A DNA stretch of 64,000 bases from Bacteroides fragilis (GTDB lineage: Bacteria > Bacillota > Clostridia > Lachnospirales > Lachnospiraceae). A program made the position numbers and the translations under genes. Of this stretch, positions 50,438 to 58,146 are shown piece by piece (positions within the stretch are counted from its first letter, which is position 1; each line of letters opens with the position of its first letter). The stretch lies in NCBI GenBank assembly GCA_023664485.1, contig JAMPFK010000002.1, positions 248,001 through 312,000 of the forward strand, written 5' to 3'. The notes below the pieces were generated by a model. It searched no databases. It was not told the origin of the DNA and saw nothing but the letters and a program-made list of their open reading frames with translations.

Positions 50438-51943
50438 TTATTCCTTCGACTCCGGCAGGCGCAGACGCAAAAACCGCTTCGCCAGCTGTTTCAGGTTAAA
50501 AGGCAGAATCGGATAAATATAACTTTGTCCCGATAAGGTCTTATTGCAGACGATGGACAAAATCAGGATAATAATCGCCGCCACATAACCGTATACTCCG
50601 AAGATTGCCGTCAGAATCAGGTTTAAGATCCGCATGAATTTTAACGCATAGCCGAGCTCATAGCTGGACTGCGTATAGTTGGCGATTGCAACGAAGGCCA
50701 TATAGAGCATGACTTCGGAGTTGAACCACCCGCTGTTGACAGAAAACTCGCCGAGCACAAGGGCCGCCATAACGCTTAACGGCGTGCTCAGCATATTCGG
50801 CGTATTGATGGCCGCGAGCTTTAATCCGTCGATTGCAAGCTCCAGCAGCAGAAACTGCACGACGAGCGGTATATTGGAAGCCTCTTTTACCATGATGAAC
50901 CGGAACGATTCCGGTATCCATTCCGGCCGCTGCATCAGGAGCAGAAAGGTCGGCGTGATCAAATAGGTCAACAGGCCGATCAGGAACCGCGAAAGCCGCA
51001 GATAAGTCCCTGTAATCGGGGGAAAATAATAGTCGTCCGCTTCTTCCACGATATCGAAAATCGAGGTCGGGACGATCATCGCCGACGGTGAATTATCGAC
51101 CAGAATGATGATGTCGCCCTCTAAAATCTGCGCCGATGCCGTGTCCGGCCGCTCCGTGAATTTGAATTTGGGAAAAGGATTGAACCAGTTTCTCTGGTAC
51201 AGGCATTCCGCCAGGCTTTCCTGATTCATCGTTAAAGCGTCTACCCTGATTTCCGAAATTCTTTTCTTTATTTTATCCAGAAACCTGTGATCCACGCGGT
51301 TATCCATATAACAGAGCACGATATCCGTCTGGGAGCTTTTACCCGCATTCATCATTTCCATGCGAAGTTCGGTGCTCCGTATCCTCCGCCGTATCAGCGC
51401 CGTATTGAAAACAACCGTTTCCACAAAGCCGTCTTTGGAGCCGCGCAGCGTCTTATCCTTTTCCGGCTCCGACACGCTTCTGGCCGGATAGGTCCTGGAA
51501 TCGATCAGGACGCATCGGTCATAGCCGTCGATAAAAAGCGCAAAGACGCCGGAAAGGATATTATAAAAGATATCGCTCCATTTGTCTTTTAAGTCTACCT
51601 CCACATAAGGCGTCGCACGTTTAGCCATCTCATAGGCGCTTTCCGGCATATCCTCCGGTTTCAGATCGATGAAATACTGTAAAATCTTCATCATCAGTTC
51701 GTCTTTGCAGAAACCATCTATAAAATAGATGCAGGCCTGCCTTCCGCCCACACTGATTACCCGGTAAACGACGTCAAAACTCTTGTCCGGCTTTAATTGC
51801 TCCGCCAGATAACGCATACTCTCCTCTAACGAAGGCGTCATGATTCCCTGATTCGGCGTTTTCGTATTTTCCTGGTTCGATGCCCCCGCGTTTTCCTGAT
51901 TCTGATTTGTATTTTGCACAGATAAAAACTCCTTCCGAAACAT
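50438..51943 (-). CDS. GerA family spore germination receptor subunit A
   Basis: A 501-residue GerAA/GerKA-type membrane protein. The cytoplasmic amino domain ends near residue 285; the membrane part has several helices (LIGLLTYLITPTFLLLMQRP, then further ones, and IFGVYGYVAAIIILILSIVC). The family signature AQILEGDIIILVDNSPSAMI and SRFLIGLLTYL are present. The amino end is rich in Asn and Gln. No GerAB or GerAC partner gene is next to it, so it is an orphan subunit here; the partners may be elsewhere. It is involved in sensing germinants at the inner spore membrane. Confidence 0.92.
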   Translation of the reverse strand: MFRKEFLSVQNTNQNQENAGASNQENTKTPNQGIMTPSLEESMRYLAEQLKPDKSFDVVYRVISVGGRQACIYFIDGFCKDELMMKILQYFIDLKPEDMPESAYEMAKRATPYVEVDLKDKWSDIFYNILSGVFALFIDGYDRCVLIDSRTYPARSVSEPEKDKTLRGSKDGFVETVVFNTALIRRRIRSTELRMEMMNAGKSSQTDIVLCYMDNRVDHRFLDKIKKRISEIRVDALTMNQESLAECLYQRNWFNPFPKFKFTERPDTASAQILEGDIIILVDNSPSAMIVPTSIFDIVEEADDYYFPPITGTYLRLSRFLIGLLTYLITPTFLLLMQRPEWIPESFRFIMVKEASNIPLVVQFLLLELAIDGLKLAAINTPNMLSTPLSVMAALVLGEFSVNSGWFNSEVMLYMAFVAIANYTQSSYELGYALKFMRILNLILTAIFGVYGYVAAIIILILSIVCNKTLSGQSYIYPILPFNLKQLAKRFLRLRLPESKE

Positions 51944-52051
51944 TTTTCTTAGTATGTTCCGGGAAGGAATTTTTTATTCCTCATTGCCATAGCATTGACA
52001 TTATCTTATCGATCCGCCAAATCAGCGAATTATTTTATATCGGCTTTTGCC

Positions 52052-52492
52052 TTACTGTTTTCCCGTGCTTCCAATCCCGCCCCTGTCCGCATTGCCAAGA
52101 CTCTCCACTTCATCAAAACAGATTTTCGGCTGGTTTTCCATAATGCGGAACTGGCAGATTCTGTCATTCACATGAATCTGCGTATCGCGCAGCGCATAAG
52201 CCGCCATGTACCACTGGTCGTTGTCCCCGCAGTAGGAACAGTCGATAACGCCCTGATGGTTGGTCTGGATGATACCGAAATTCTTAAAGGTGGAACTGCG
52301 CGGCACGACATGCGCCTCGTAGCCCTTCGGAAGCTCCATCGCCACGCCGAGCGGAATCAGCCTGAACTCGCCTTTTTTCATTGCGACATCCTCGGCGGCG
52401 CGCAGATCGATCCAGTCCGATTTACCGTCGATATAAGCCAGTTTTTCGATTTTATCCGTCAAATATTTGATTTTGATCGTTTTAGTCTCCAT
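52052..52492 (-). CDS. dut: dUTP diphosphatase
   Basis: A 146-residue trimeric dUTPase-family enzyme that hydrolyses dUTP to dUMP and pyrophosphate. Motif 1 is IDLRAAEDVAM, motif 2 HVVPRSSTFKNFGI, motif 3 QGVIDCSYCGDNDQWYMAAY and motif 4 DRICQFRI; the end DRGGIGSTGKQ matches motif 5. Motif 1 lacks the usual Ala-Gly-Tyr and is somewhat divergent. It keeps dUTP out of DNA and feeds thymidylate synthesis. It follows nrdG. Confidence 0.88.
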   Translation of the reverse strand: METKTIKIKYLTDKIEKLAYIDGKSDWIDLRAAEDVAMKKGEFRLIPLGVAMELPKGYEAHVVPRSSTFKNFGIIQTNHQGVIDCSYCGDNDQWYMAAYALRDTQIHVNDRICQFRIMENQPKICFDEVESLGNADRGGIGSTGKQ

Positions 52493-52537
52493 GCTTTTAT
52501 ACCTTCAAAATATATTTTTTCAGCGGACTCTATCCAT

Positions 52538-53041
52538 TTACCCTGCACAATACAGCGCCGGCGCCGCCGCGTCCGTCTGCTTCAGGCTCTTCTGCACATC
52601 GATGACCCGCTGGTTCCGGCTTCCCTTCCAGCGAAGCGACGTATCCTTTTCTTCTGCAAGAAATTCGCCGTCCACCAGAATGTCTATATACTGCATCCCT
52701 GCGTCATTTCTGATATTTTCCCATACATCACCCGTATACAGCCAGATCGTCTTATTGGGATACTTTTCTTTGATTTCCGCCATAAGGCTCCTGACCTCCG
52801 CCCTGTTCGCGGCATGAAAAGGATCCCCGCCGGAAAACGTAATCCCGGCAATATAAGGCTGCTCCAGCTGCGCGAAAATCTCCCGTCTGGCGCTCTCGTC
52901 AAAAGGCATGCCCCCGTCCGGATCCCAGGTAATCGGATTATGGCACTCCTTACAGCAATGCGAACATCCCGCAACCCACAGGACCACCCGAAGCCCGTCC
53001 CCATTCAACATATCATCCCTCGTAATATTATGATATCTCAT
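52538..53041 (-). CDS. nrdG: anaerobic ribonucleotide reductase activating protein
   Basis: A 167-residue radical SAM enzyme that makes the glycyl radical in NrdD. The iron-sulfur motif GCSHCCKECHNPITWDPDGG holds CxxxCxxC spacing for the 4Fe-4S cluster, followed by FSGGDPFHAANRAEV (SAM binding) and KTIWLYTGDVWENI. It lies 177 bases downstream of nrdD, separated by a cluster of inverted repeats. Confidence 0.95.
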   Translation of the reverse strand: MRYHNITRDDMLNGDGLRVVLWVAGCSHCCKECHNPITWDPDGGMPFDESARREIFAQLEQPYIAGITFSGGDPFHAANRAEVRSLMAEIKEKYPNKTIWLYTGDVWENIRNDAGMQYIDILVDGEFLAEEKDTSLRWKGSRNQRVIDVQKSLKQTDAAAPALYCAG

Positions 53042-53107
53042 GCCGTTTCCTCTTTTCTATCCATCATATTACTCCATCATGCCACAGGCGGTACAGACAA
53101 TCCTGGA

Positions 53108-53216
53108 AGAATGTCTCAAAAAGACATTCTTTCGTTCGAGAAAGATTTGCAAGGCAAATCGCAGAACTCCCTGGAAAAGCAGCCCCTGCTGCGGGCTTTA
53201 GAAGTTCTTCTCGAAC
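53108..53216 (-). repeat. cluster of inverted repeats between nrdD and nrdG
   Basis: Directly behind the nrdD stop there are nested perfect repeats: an outer nine-base pair GTTCGAGAA (53134-53142) with TTCTCGAAC (53208-53216); within it GATTTGC/GCAAATC (53144-53160) and AGCCC/GGGCT (53181-53197); and after it AGAATGTCT/AGACATTCT (53108-53130). This compact multi-hairpin unit looks like a dispersed clostridial repeat or an mRNA stabiliser that tunes NrdG to NrdD ratio. Confidence 0.5.
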
Positions 53217-53217
53217 T

Positions 53218-55407
53218 TTACATACTTTTCCGCTCCGCGATCTCCGCCATCTTGGCATCGCTCAGCCTCGTATCGCCATGAACGCGCGAATAAGCGAGAT
53301 AACCGTTCATCCTGTCGATTTTCGTCAGATTGCGGCTTCCGCAGACGGGGCAGACATCCATCTCCAGCTCCTGATGCCCGCAGTCATCGCAGTAAGCGAG
53401 GGAAAGGTTGACGCCCTCGTAAAAGCCCATATCCATTGCACGCCTGATCAGCGTCCTTATCGCTTCGATATTGTAATCGATCGGATATTTTACATATTGG
53501 ATCTTGCCGCCGTTCGCAAGTTCCCAGAAACGATATTCCAGATTCTGCTTCTCGATCGGCGTGATATCCTCCGTCACATGACAGTGAAAACTGTTGGAAA
53601 CATATTCTCTGTCGGACACGCCCTCGATAATGCCATATTTTGCCCGGAACTGCTTTACCTGCAGGCCGCACAGATTTTCCGCCGGCGTCCCGTAAATCGC
53701 ATACAGATGACCGTCCGCCTCTTTATATTCGTTGATCTTATTGTTGATATATTCCAATACTTCCAGCGCGAACTGTCCGTCCTCAACGAGCGACTTGCCG
53801 TTATACAACTCCTGTAATTCGTTGAAAGCCGTGATGCCGAAGCTCGCCGTAGCGGTCTTTAAAATCGGCTTTATCTTATCGTGAAGCTGCAGCTTTCCGC
53901 CGAGAAACCCGCCTTCACAATAGGCGAGCGGATTGGTAGAGGCGCGCATCTCCCCAAGATATGCATAGGTCCTGATATGAAGCTGTCTGATCAGATTCAG
54001 ATAATAATCCAGCACCTCATAAAAATCCCTGCTCTCCTGGCGGGATTTCGCCAGAATCATCGGCAGATGCAGGGAAACGACGCCGATATTGAATCTTCCG
54101 ACAAAGACCGGAGTATCCTCATCGTCCGCCGGGTGCATACCGCCCCGCTCATACCACGGCGACAGAAAGGCTCTGCATCCCATCGGAGAAATGACTTTAC
54201 CGTACTGCTTGTACATGCTCGCGATATAGCCTTTTCCCGTCAGGCTCAGCCAGTCCGGGTACATGGTCCTGGCAGAGCACTGTACGCCGGCTTCAAAGAC
54301 CTCTTCCATCTCTTTCCCCGGCCCATGAAGGTTCTCGTCATACAAAAAGACGATTTTCGGAAAAAGCACGGGTTTTTTACATTCCTTTTTCCCCTGCCCC
54401 GTCCTGCGTACATTCAGCATCGTAATCGTGGCAAGGCGCGCGAACCTGCCGGTCCCGATGCCCGCCGTCACGGTGATAAAAGGATAGTCCCCCCGGCTGC
54501 TCGCCACCGTATTAAATTTATATTCCCAGCCCTGAAAACCCTGCTCAAATTCTCTTTTCACATCGGCGAGCGCTTCCGCATCCGCCGTTTCCTTATCGAC
54601 GCCCAGCCGCTCGTACTTTTTCAAACTCTTCTGATAGGTCTTTTCCGCATAGGGTTCCAGAATCTTATCCACTTCCGGCACGGTAAAGCCGCCGTACTGC
54701 TGGCTTGCCGCGCTCAGCACGATATCGCCGATAACGTCGAAGGCAACATCCAGCGTTTTCGGCTCATTGTACCAGATATTTCCCATCTCAAAACCGCCCT
54801 GCAGCACTTCCGCCACATTGAACAGACAGCAGTTCATCGTATCCCTTCTCGCCGACATATCGTGCACATAGATATACCCGTCCCGGCAGGCCTGGATTTC
54901 CTCCGTCGTCATAAAAAACTTCTGATACAGCTCTTTATTGAACTGATTAAAAATAAGGCTTCTTTTTGTAGAAACAAGGGCGCTGTCCGTATTAGCGTTC
55001 TCCTTATCCCCGATATACATGATCGACTGGCTCTTCTTATAAACATCGTCCATCATGCGCACAAAGTCCTGTTTATAATTACGATAATCGCGATAGCTTT
55101 TGGCAACGATCGGCTTTACGTCCTCCAGCGCGCTTTCCACTACATTGTGCATGATCTGGATCGGAATCTTTTCTTCCTCCAGACCATTTACCCGGTCCAC
55201 TACCGTCTGGCAAATATGCCTCTTCTCTTCCTCCGTAAATTTCGTCAGCGCACGATAGGCGCTTTTTCCAACCGCATCGATAACTTTCTGGACATTAAAA
55301 CTTTCCAGACTGCCATCTTTCTTAATGACCTTTACATCTTTGGACGGCTTATACTCCGCGCCGTAGTTTTCATCCGCCGTATCCTGCATCTCCAAAAGAC
55401 TGCCCAT
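53218..55407 (-). CDS. nrdD: anaerobic ribonucleoside-triphosphate reductase
   Basis: A 729-residue class III ribonucleotide reductase making deoxynucleotides under anaerobiosis. An amino-terminal ATP-cone (VIKKDGSLESFNVQKVIDAV) is followed by the barrel (MSARRDTMNCCLFNVAEVL, SQQYGGFTVPEVDKIL, AFLSPWYERGGM) and a zinc-binding end CDDCGHQELEMDVCPVCGSRN. The glycyl-radical region near the end reads RMNGYLAYSRVHGDTR. ATG at 55407 is taken as the start; GGGAGG lies thirteen bases upstream, so the spacing is long. It is regulated by NrdR-like sites upstream. Confidence 0.95.
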   Translation of the reverse strand: MGSLLEMQDTADENYGAEYKPSKDVKVIKKDGSLESFNVQKVIDAVGKSAYRALTKFTEEEKRHICQTVVDRVNGLEEEKIPIQIMHNVVESALEDVKPIVAKSYRDYRNYKQDFVRMMDDVYKKSQSIMYIGDKENANTDSALVSTKRSLIFNQFNKELYQKFFMTTEEIQACRDGYIYVHDMSARRDTMNCCLFNVAEVLQGGFEMGNIWYNEPKTLDVAFDVIGDIVLSAASQQYGGFTVPEVDKILEPYAEKTYQKSLKKYERLGVDKETADAEALADVKREFEQGFQGWEYKFNTVASSRGDYPFITVTAGIGTGRFARLATITMLNVRRTGQGKKECKKPVLFPKIVFLYDENLHGPGKEMEEVFEAGVQCSARTMYPDWLSLTGKGYIASMYKQYGKVISPMGCRAFLSPWYERGGMHPADDEDTPVFVGRFNIGVVSLHLPMILAKSRQESRDFYEVLDYYLNLIRQLHIRTYAYLGEMRASTNPLAYCEGGFLGGKLQLHDKIKPILKTATASFGITAFNELQELYNGKSLVEDGQFALEVLEYINNKINEYKEADGHLYAIYGTPAENLCGLQVKQFRAKYGIIEGVSDREYVSNSFHCHVTEDITPIEKQNLEYRFWELANGGKIQYVKYPIDYNIEAIRTLIRRAMDMGFYEGVNLSLAYCDDCGHQELEMDVCPVCGSRNLTKIDRMNGYLAYSRVHGDTRLSDAKMAEIAERKSM

Positions 55408-55499
55408 ACCTGCAACAATACCTCCCTCAGTCTGTGATAATAACGGCAAAGTGCCGTTCTTACCGGCTTTCTCTTCGCAACACGAATTTGCTCGTTTCT

Positions 55500-55541
55500 A
55501 CAAAATATAGCGTTTGTTTACATAACTTTTCTATATTTTGT
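55500..55541. promoter_or_regulatory. paired NrdR-like boxes upstream of nrdD
   Basis: Perfect inverted copies of ACAAAATATAG (55500-55510) and CTATATTTTGT (55531-55541), 31 bases apart centre to centre, about three helical turns. NrdR boxes have an acaCwAtATaTwGtgt-like consensus and occur as pairs with such spacing upstream of ribonucleotide reductase genes. The match to the consensus is partial, so the assignment rests mainly on spacing and location. Confidence 0.6.
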
Positions 55542-55600
55542 GGTTTAGAAATAGTATAAGATAAACTGAATACGGTGTCAATCTTAACATGCCAGGAAAA

Positions 55601-56599
55601 TCATTCCGTTCGATAATTCTCCATGACCGCATTCAGATGCTGTCTGTACTGTTCCGCCACATCGGCCGGCGCGGTTAAGCAGGCTCCTGCGCCGAGTCCG
55701 GTGAGCCAGCCGAAGAACTGTCCGCTGACGGCCACCGTCACGCGGGCGGAAAAATGCGAATCGTCCTTTGGCCGGATAGCGGCTTCCTTCCCGAACCGGT
55801 CCATGACCACGCCGATCAGATGATTTTCCAATAGCAAAGTGACCGTTTCTTCCCTGCCGCCGAACATACTGAACGTCTTATTGGCGTAATCCGCGATATC
55901 GAACCTCTCAAAAAGCGCGCTTCCCTCCCGCTTTACCTCAGACAGGACCTGGATATCTCCCATTTTGTCCACACGGAAATGCTTGATCTTATCCTCTTTT
56001 GCATCATGCGCTATCAGATAATAATTTTCATCTTTACAGGTCAGCGCCCAGGGGCTCACCCGATAGCGTTTTCCTCCTTTCCGCGGCACCAGCTTCCTTT
56101 CCAGATTCCATTCCAGATATTGAAAAGAAATCTGTTCATTATTCTGGATCGCCTTATGGATATCGTCTACAATATAATAAATGCTCTCATTGGCCGTCTT
56201 GATACGGTTCGCCACATAGACCTGCCTCTGGAGCTGCCCTGCGTCCCATTTGGATGCCAGCTTTTCGATTTTACCAATTAATTCTTTCGATTTTTTCTGC
56301 GTCAGGAACTTGGAAGACTGCACGACCTCCACGAGCAGCTTCAGCTCCGCCAGCTCGAAATCCCGGCCCGCCAGACAGTAGCCGCCGTTGACTCTGGATT
56401 TTACCAGAATAATATCATAGCCAAAATCCATCAGCTGGTTCATATCGTCGTAGATGCTCTTCCGCTCGGCCTTAATATCGTATTTCGCCAGTTCCTCAAT
56501 CAGGTCGCCAGTGCTTATGTAGTGCTCCTCATCCGTCTGCTCCGAAAGAATCTTCAAAATATACAGGAGTTTCAGTTTCTGATTCGTCGATTTAGGCAT
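55601..56599 (-). CDS. WYL domain transcriptional regulator
   Basis: A 332-residue regulator with a winged-helix domain (KLLYILKILSEQTDEEHYIS, ELAKYDIKAERKSIYDDMNQ) and a WYL domain (ISFQYLEWNLERKLV, YRVSPWALTCKDENYYLIAH) that may bind a nucleic acid or ligand. The start at 56599 overlaps the HAD gene end by eight bases and has GGAGG nine bases upstream. WYL regulators often control DNA-repair or defence genes; no target is evident here. Confidence 0.88.
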   Translation of the reverse strand: MPKSTNQKLKLLYILKILSEQTDEEHYISTGDLIEELAKYDIKAERKSIYDDMNQLMDFGYDIILVKSRVNGGYCLAGRDFELAELKLLVEVVQSSKFLTQKKSKELIGKIEKLASKWDAGQLQRQVYVANRIKTANESIYYIVDDIHKAIQNNEQISFQYLEWNLERKLVPRKGGKRYRVSPWALTCKDENYYLIAHDAKEDKIKHFRVDKMGDIQVLSEVKREGSALFERFDIADYANKTFSMFGGREETVTLLLENHLIGVVMDRFGKEAAIRPKDDSHFSARVTVAVSGQFFGWLTGLGAGACLTAPADVAEQYRQHLNAVMENYRTE

Positions 56600-57302
56600 C
56601 TTTCTCTTCCTCCGACAGTATCTGCAGAAGTTCCTGCAGATGCCGTATTTCATAATTGATCGCAAGCCCGGAGGGATTGTTCTGCCGCTCCGGGTTATAC
56701 CAGCAGACATCGATCCCCGCGTTGATGCCGCCCTGCATATCGCTTGTTATGGAATCTCCTACCAGAAGGCATTCCTCTCTGGAAACGCCCGCAAGACGCG
56801 CAAAACAGGCATCGAAATATTCTTTCCGCGGCTTGGGAAATCCCATCAGCTCCGAAACAAAAACGCCGTCCACCATCTTATCCAGGCCGGAAAGGCGGAC
56901 TTTTTTGGCCTGCGTCCGGTTGACGCCGTTCGTTACGATATACTGTTTATAGCCTTTTTCCCTCAACCGTATAATGAGCCTGTCCGCCTCATCCAGAAAA
57001 AAGAATACGTCGCCCAGCGCCTCCTGATAGATCTCTCCGAAGGCTTCCGGCGCTATTTCCGCAATGCCGAGCTTTTCAAAAAGAACAAGAAAGCGTCCGA
57101 GAAGCACTTCCTGCTTCGTAATCTCTCCGCGCTCCATGCGCTTCCAGTGCTCATCGTTAATGGCCGCATAGATCGAAACTTCCTCTTTCCCGATCTCCCT
57201 GCCGAACTGGCGGAACGTATAACGCAGCGCATAGTCCTGCGATCTCGCGAAATCCAGTATCGTCTGATCCAGATCCCACAGGATCGTCGTATATTTTTTC
57301 AT
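56592..57302 (-). CDS. HAD family hydrolase, YjjG-like nucleotidase
   Basis: A 236-residue HAD phosphatase with motif I ILWDLDQTILDFARSQDYAL, motif II YIVTNGVNR, and the motif III/IV region AKKVRLSGLDKMVDGV with LLVGDSITSDMQGGINAGID. The size and pattern fit YjjG-type nucleotidases that dephosphorylate unusual pyrimidine nucleotides. It overlaps the WYL regulator gene by eight bases. Confidence 0.88.
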   Translation of the reverse strand: MKKYTTILWDLDQTILDFARSQDYALRYTFRQFGREIGKEEVSIYAAINDEHWKRMERGEITKQEVLLGRFLVLFEKLGIAEIAPEAFGEIYQEALGDVFFFLDEADRLIIRLREKGYKQYIVTNGVNRTQAKKVRLSGLDKMVDGVFVSELMGFPKPRKEYFDACFARLAGVSREECLLVGDSITSDMQGGINAGIDVCWYNPERQNNPSGLAINYEIRHLQELLQILSEEEKDA

Positions 57303-57326
57303 GATCCGCCTCCTCTATGCGAAAAA

Positions 57327-57348
57327 GGTGTCCATTTTCATGAACACC
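57327..57348 (-). terminator. terminator behind the small membrane protein gene
   Basis: Minus-strand GGTGT ... ACACC stem, extended by CAT/ATG around a mismatch with a GAAA loop, followed by TTTTT. It lies 23 bases beyond the stop of the 61-residue gene and before the HAD gene. Confidence 0.65.
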
Positions 57349-57370
57349 CTGCCTTTTTACTCAAAAACCT

Positions 57371-57556
57371 TTATGCTTTTTCGCCGCCGGAAGCCGCTGT
57401 CTCCGTCTCGCCGCCGCCCGATAAGGCCAGTTTCCGGTCTTTGCTCTTACGCCATTTCGCGCCGATTATACAGGCCGCGATCACAAGCGCCACAATGATG
57501 ATAAATAACAGCAGATATGAAAAAAAAGAATTCAAAAATAAGATTAAATTGGTCAT
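57371..57556 (-). CDS. small single-pass membrane protein
   Basis: A 61-residue protein (MTNLILFLNSFFSYLLLFII, then a further hydrophobic stretch, then KWRKSKDRK). One long hydrophobic helix leads to a basic stop-transfer and a Gly/Glu/Ala tail (LSGGGETETAASGGEKA). The ATG at 57556 has AAAGGA eight bases upstream, while the ATG at 57565 has no spacing. Similar proteins occur widely in Lachnospiraceae; the function is unknown. Confidence 0.65.
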   Translation of the reverse strand: MTNLILFLNSFFSYLLLFIIIVALVIAACIIGAKWRKSKDRKLALSGGGETETAASGGEKA

Positions 57557-57623
57557 TCGTTTCATCCTTTCCGGTAAGCCGTATTGTAGTGCGGCTCCTT
57601 CGTATTCCTTCTTTTACTGTCTT

Positions 57624-58127
57624 TTATTGTATCACCAATCCGGCCGTGTCGTCAAGTAGCATACTGCCATCCGCATCCGCCGCCGCCGTCGCAAGCAGAT
57701 CGCACCGCTCATTTTCGGGATGCCCATCGTGTCCTTTTACCCATTGAAACGTCACCTGGTGGGGCTTTTTCGCGTCCAGGAGCCGTTTCCACAGATCGAT
57801 GTTCTTTACCGGCTTATTGCCCGCCGTTTTCCAGCCCTTCCTCAGCCACCCGTCGATCCAGTGCCGGTTGAACGCATCCGTCACATATTTGGAGTCGGAA
57901 ACGAGCAGAACGTCGCATGGTTTCGTCAGCGCCTCCAGCCCCGCGATAACAGCCATCAGCTCCATACGGTTATTCGTCGTTTTCTTATAGCCCGCAGAAT
58001 ATTCCCGCTCATGCAGCGTGCCTTTGGAATCGATATACTGCAAAATCGTTCCATAGCCGCCCGGTCCCTCCGGATTTCCCCGCGCCGCGCCGTCCGTATA
58101 GATCGTTACCTTCATAATATCTGTCAT
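57624..58127 (-). CDS. rnhA: ribonuclease HI
   Basis: A 167-residue RNase H type 1 that degrades RNA in RNA-DNA hybrids. The catalytic DEDD residues are in IYTDGAARGNPEGPGGYG, NNRMELMAVIAGLEAL, LLVSDSKYVTDAFNRHWIDG and KGHDGHPENERCDLLATAA. The length is normal, with a short acidic tail. ATG at 58127 or 58115 (MKVTIYTDG) is possible. Confidence 0.95.
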   Translation of the reverse strand: MTDIMKVTIYTDGAARGNPEGPGGYGTILQYIDSKGTLHEREYSAGYKKTTNNRMELMAVIAGLEALTKPCDVLLVSDSKYVTDAFNRHWIDGWLRKGWKTAGNKPVKNIDLWKRLLDAKKPHQVTFQWVKGHDGHPENERCDLLATAAADADGSMLLDDTAGLVIQ

Positions 58128-58146
58128 TTTCCTTTCTTTTCCCGTC

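Noticed and set aside
51995..53281. 428-codon plus-strand open frame over dut and nrdG
   Set aside because: It is antisense to two well-recognised genes, has no family features, and its composition (rich in Arg, His, Ile) reflects a shadow of codon bias.
53881..55437. 518-codon plus-strand open frame over nrdD
   Set aside because: Antisense to nrdD, rich in Arg/His/Phe/Ile with no recognisable motif; a typical shadow of a GC-biased gene.
56640..57659. 339-codon plus-strand open frame over the HAD gene
   Set aside because: Antisense to the HAD nucleotidase and a small membrane gene, no motif, no ribosome site.
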